Shown in pieces: positions 62,114-64,000 of a DNA stretch of 64,000 bases (within the stretch, counting starts at the first letter, position 1; the number at the start of each line of letters is the position of its first letter). A program made the position numbers and the translations under genes. Source of the stretch: an uncultured Collinsella sp. GTDB taxonomy: Bacteria; Actinomycetota; Coriobacteriia; Coriobacteriales; Coriobacteriaceae. The notes beneath the pieces are model-generated. The model searched no databases and had not been told where the DNA came from. It was given only the letters and a program-made list of their open reading frames with translations. The DNA is taken from positions 1-64,000 of the forward strand of contig CAUGTZ010000009.1 of the NCBI GenBank assembly GCA_959602645.1. The letters are read 5' to 3'.

Positions 62114-62683
62114 ATGTCTGAAGAGATCATCGAGGATATGCTTGAGGAGGTTGCCCCGCAGGTCGCGGGCGATTATCCCGAGATTGCACAGCGCTACAAG
62201 GCTGGTGAAGAGCTGACCGACGAGGAGCTCGACACCATTGCCGATGTTGCGATTTCCATCCTGCGTTCCATCCTTTCGCACTTCGATGCCGCCAACTCTC
62301 CTATCGATGAGTATGAGGGTGACGAGGGTGAGCTGATTTTGGATGTAACGGCTCCCGACCTTGCTGTTCTCATTGGCCGTCATGGTCGCACCCTTGATGC
62401 CCTTCAGGTTATGTTCTCTTTGCTGGTGAGCCGCAAGCTTGGCTTTAGGTATCCGGTTGTAGTGGACGTCGAGGGATACAAGAGCCGCCGTCAGGACAAG
62501 GTTGCCTCCATGGCTCAGTCTGCTGCCGAGCGTGCCATCCGCACTCATAAGAGTGTTTCGCTTCCGCCCATGAATGCCTATGAGCGCCGACTGGTTCACA
62601 TTGCACTTCGTGGCAATGATGCCGTCGATACTCATTCTGAGGGTTCTGACCCTGATCGCCATGTGGTGATTGTTGCTCGATAA
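62114..62683 (+). CDS. jag: RNA-binding protein Jag/KhpB
   Basis: This 189-residue RNA-binding protein has an acidic N-terminus, a KH domain (LILDVTAPDLAVLIGRHGRTLDALQVMFSLLVSRKLG, about 80-115) and a C-terminal R3H domain (SAAERAIRTHKSVSLPPMNAYERRLVHIALRG). The separate Jag-N domain of Firmicutes proteins is not evident. The ATG at 62114 follows TTGGAG. It ends the yidC operon before a terminator. Confidence 0.92.
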   Translation: MSEEIIEDMLEEVAPQVAGDYPEIAQRYKAGEELTDEELDTIADVAISILRSILSHFDAANSPIDEYEGDEGELILDVTAPDLAVLIGRHGRTLDALQVMFSLLVSRKLGFRYPVVVDVEGYKSRRQDKVASMAQSAAERAIRTHKSVSLPPMNAYERRLVHIALRGNDAVDTHSEGSDPDRHVVIVAR

Positions 62684-62702
62684 TCTACTCGAGCTTATGC
62701 TA

Positions 62703-62733
62703 AGGGGACGTGGTTTCCACGTCCCCTTTTTTT
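62703..62733 (+). terminator. terminator after jag
   Basis: AGGGGACGTGG pairs with CCACGTCCCCT around TTT, followed by TTTTTTG. The stem includes the GGGGACGT motif found in the repeat family. Confidence 0.9.
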
Positions 62734-62779
62734 GTCAAAAGTTCTCGATACACTGATTTTTGTCAGAAAGGAGCTTTCG

Positions 62780-63517
62780 TTGTTAGTACTTACTGATCAG
62801 CAGGCTGACGAGATGTTGAGTCGTCTAGCTTTCTATTGCAAAGAGTATTCCTTGAGCGTAACTGATGCTGAGCTGAGGAAATGTATTCAGCATTTGGATT
62901 TGGTTCTAGAAACAAATAAGACAACCAATCTCACCCGTATTCTTAACGTAGAAGATGCTGCAGTACTTCATATCCTCGACTCACTTGTTTTGCTCCCCTA
63001 TATCAACAAGGCTCCTGAGGGAGCTTTGCTCGATATGGGAACAGGTGCGGGCTTCCCTGGTATTCCATTAACCATAACCACGCATCGTAAAGCTACTTAT
63101 ATTGACTCTGTTGGCAAGAAGGTTGATGCGGTTAATTCCTTTGTCCGTGCTCTTGGATTGAAACATGCTCATGCGGTTCATGATCGTCTTGAAGAATATG
63201 CTCGAAGCCATAAGAAGCAGTTCTCTGTTGTAACCGCCCGCGCACTGGCCCCTCTACCGATTCTTGTTGAGTATGCGGCTCCGTATCTCAATGATGGAGG
63301 GCTATTTGTTATCACCAAGGGAAATCCATCGGATGAGGAGCTTGCTTCCGGCATGTCAGCAGCTAAGATCTGCGGCTTCACTTCGCTTCTGAATGACGCA
63401 ATCGATTTGCCTGAGGGCCTGGGTCACAGGGAGTTCATTGTTCTTAAGAAGAGTCATCCAGCATCCGTTTCATTGCCTCGTGCAAATGGCATGGCAAAGA
63501 AGAATCCGCTTGCCTAG
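62780..63517 (+). CDS. rsmG: 16S rRNA (guanine-N7) methyltransferase RsmG
   Basis: This 245-residue methyltransferase modifies G527 of 16S rRNA. The SAM-binding motif LLDMGTGAGFPGIPL (about 94-108) and HAVHDRLEEYA follow the family. The TTG at 62780 has AAAGGAG at ideal spacing; an upstream TTG lies in the terminator and is rejected. Codon usage is visibly AT-richer than upstream genes. It is followed by a triple parS array and parA. Confidence 0.94.
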   Translation: MLVLTDQQADEMLSRLAFYCKEYSLSVTDAELRKCIQHLDLVLETNKTTNLTRILNVEDAAVLHILDSLVLLPYINKAPEGALLDMGTGAGFPGIPLTITTHRKATYIDSVGKKVDAVNSFVRALGLKHAHAVHDRLEEYARSHKKQFSVVTARALAPLPILVEYAAPYLNDGGLFVITKGNPSDEELASGMSAAKICGFTSLLNDAIDLPEGLGHREFIVLKKSHPASVSLPRANGMAKKNPLA

Positions 63518-63518
63518 A

Positions 63519-63534
63519 TGTTTCACGTGAAACA
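63519..63534. promoter_or_regulatory. parS site 1
   Basis: TGTTTCACGTGAAACA is an exact parS consensus palindrome for ParB binding. It lies 2 bases past the rsmG stop. Confidence 0.9.
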
Positions 63535-63557
63535 TAATGGATATTAACAACTTGCAA

Positions 63558-63573
63558 TGTTTCACGTGAAACA
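63558..63573. promoter_or_regulatory. parS site 2
   Basis: This is an exact second copy of TGTTTCACGTGAAACA, 39 bases from the first. Confidence 0.9.
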
Positions 63574-63596
63574 TGGCGGTTGATATCGATTCGGAA

Positions 63597-63612
63597 TGTT
63601 TCATGTGAAACA
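63597..63612. promoter_or_regulatory. parS site 3 (variant)
   Basis: TGTTTCATGTGAAACA differs from the other two at one central base and lies 39 bases from site 2. It is in the parA leader, 40 bases before the start. Confidence 0.75.
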
Positions 63613-63651
63613 TCCTCCGTTTGACAGCTTTAATACACACCAGGAGGGACC

Positions 63652-64000
63652 GTGGGATTTCGCGACGTTAAGCGTTCTAAGAGCGCAAAAGACACGCGTA
63701 TCATTGCAATCATCAATCAAAAAGGCGGCGTTGGTAAGTCAACGACGGCTGTAAACCTTGCGGCAGCATTGGGTGAGCAGGGTCGTAAGACACTGATTGT
63801 CGATTTTGATCCGCAGGGAAATAGCACCAGTGGATTTGGAATTGAAAAAGAAGACCTTCAACAATGCATCTACGATGCATTGTTGAATGATGTGCCGGCA
63901 GAATCGCTTGTTCTTGATACAAATTGTAAAAAGGTATTCGTAATTCCCGCTACCATTCAGCTTGCAGGTGCCGAAATTGAGCTTGTAAGCGCAATTGCAC
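63652..64000 (+). CDS. parA: chromosome-partitioning ATPase ParA (5' part)
   Basis: The reading frame runs off the window end. A GTG at 63652 follows AGGAGGGA. The start VGFRDVKRSKSAKDTRIIAIINQKGGVGKSTT contains the deviant Walker A of ParA, followed by IVDFDPQGNSTSGFG, the A' motif. It should cooperate with ParB and the three parS sites to segregate origins. parB is expected downstream, outside the window. Confidence 0.96.
   Translation, partial: MGFRDVKRSKSAKDTRIIAIINQKGGVGKSTTAVNLAAALGEQGRKTLIVDFDPQGNSTSGFGIEKEDLQQCIYDALLNDVPAESLVLDTNCKKVFVIPATIQLAGAEIELVSAIA

Overview
The window reads as a chromosomal segment of a gut actinobacterium of the class Coriobacteriia, most likely a Collinsella. 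The evidence is high-GC coding sequence, the gyrA-gyrB-dciA-recF-dnaN-dnaA // rpmH-rnpA-yidD-yidC-jag-rsmG-parA origin layout with an extra GHKL-ATPase gene beside dnaA, a mannose-family PTS, and LPxTG-type surface anchoring. The genus is inferred from gene content, not measured. Nearly every gene left of about 60.3 kb lies on the minus strand and nearly every gene right of it on the plus strand. This is what is expected if replication starts near dnaA and genes point away from the origin, so most of the window is one replichore arm.\n\nLayout. 0-3.8 kb: amino-acid ABC importer operon (ATPase, binding lipoprotein, two permeases) and a cytidylate-kinase-like protein. 4-6.5 kb: a YqeY-like protein, an exported parvulin-type foldase and a lone PTS EIIA. 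6.6-7.4 kb: RHH antitoxin and PIN toxin. 7.5-14.8 kb: purine genes purN, purM, purF and purE interleaved with a CmpB-type membrane protein, a MoaE-like protein and a class B sortase. 15-21.4 kb: one giant cell-wall-anchored GH31 glycosidase. 21.9-26.8 kb: MarR regulator, mannose-family PTS operon and a divergent GntR/UTRA regulator. 27-38.4 kb: carB, carA, an ABC exporter, a Nudix hydrolase, purD and purA. 38.4-41.8 kb: dnaB and the rplI-rpsR-ssb-rpsF operon. 42.2-48.8 kb: tRNA-Ser pair, membrane proteins, typA, small unknowns, a bifunctional-nuclease-family gene and an Ile-Ala-Ile tRNA cluster. 49-64 kb: gyrase, replication initiation genes, the putative bipartite oriC, the rpmH operon, rsmG, a triple parS array and the start of parA.\n\nHow the parts fit. 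The replication and segregation block is the functional core: DnaA, the clamp, RecF, a DciA-type helicase loader, DnaB, SSB, gyrase and ParA/parS. The sugar block plausibly links extracellular glycan cleavage by the GH31 protein to PTS uptake, but this is inference.\n\nIntergenic DNA is unusually rich in structured repeats. The most striking is a pair of elements (3971-4121 plus, 34771-34917 minus) that share conserved flanks and internal loops. Their three nested stems are fully paired in both copies but differ in sequence, which looks like covariation in a structured RNA. Two more hairpin families (GGGGACAG-core, and AATTTGGG-loop) and three long inverted repeats are also present. No CRISPR array, prophage, rRNA gene or transposase was found.
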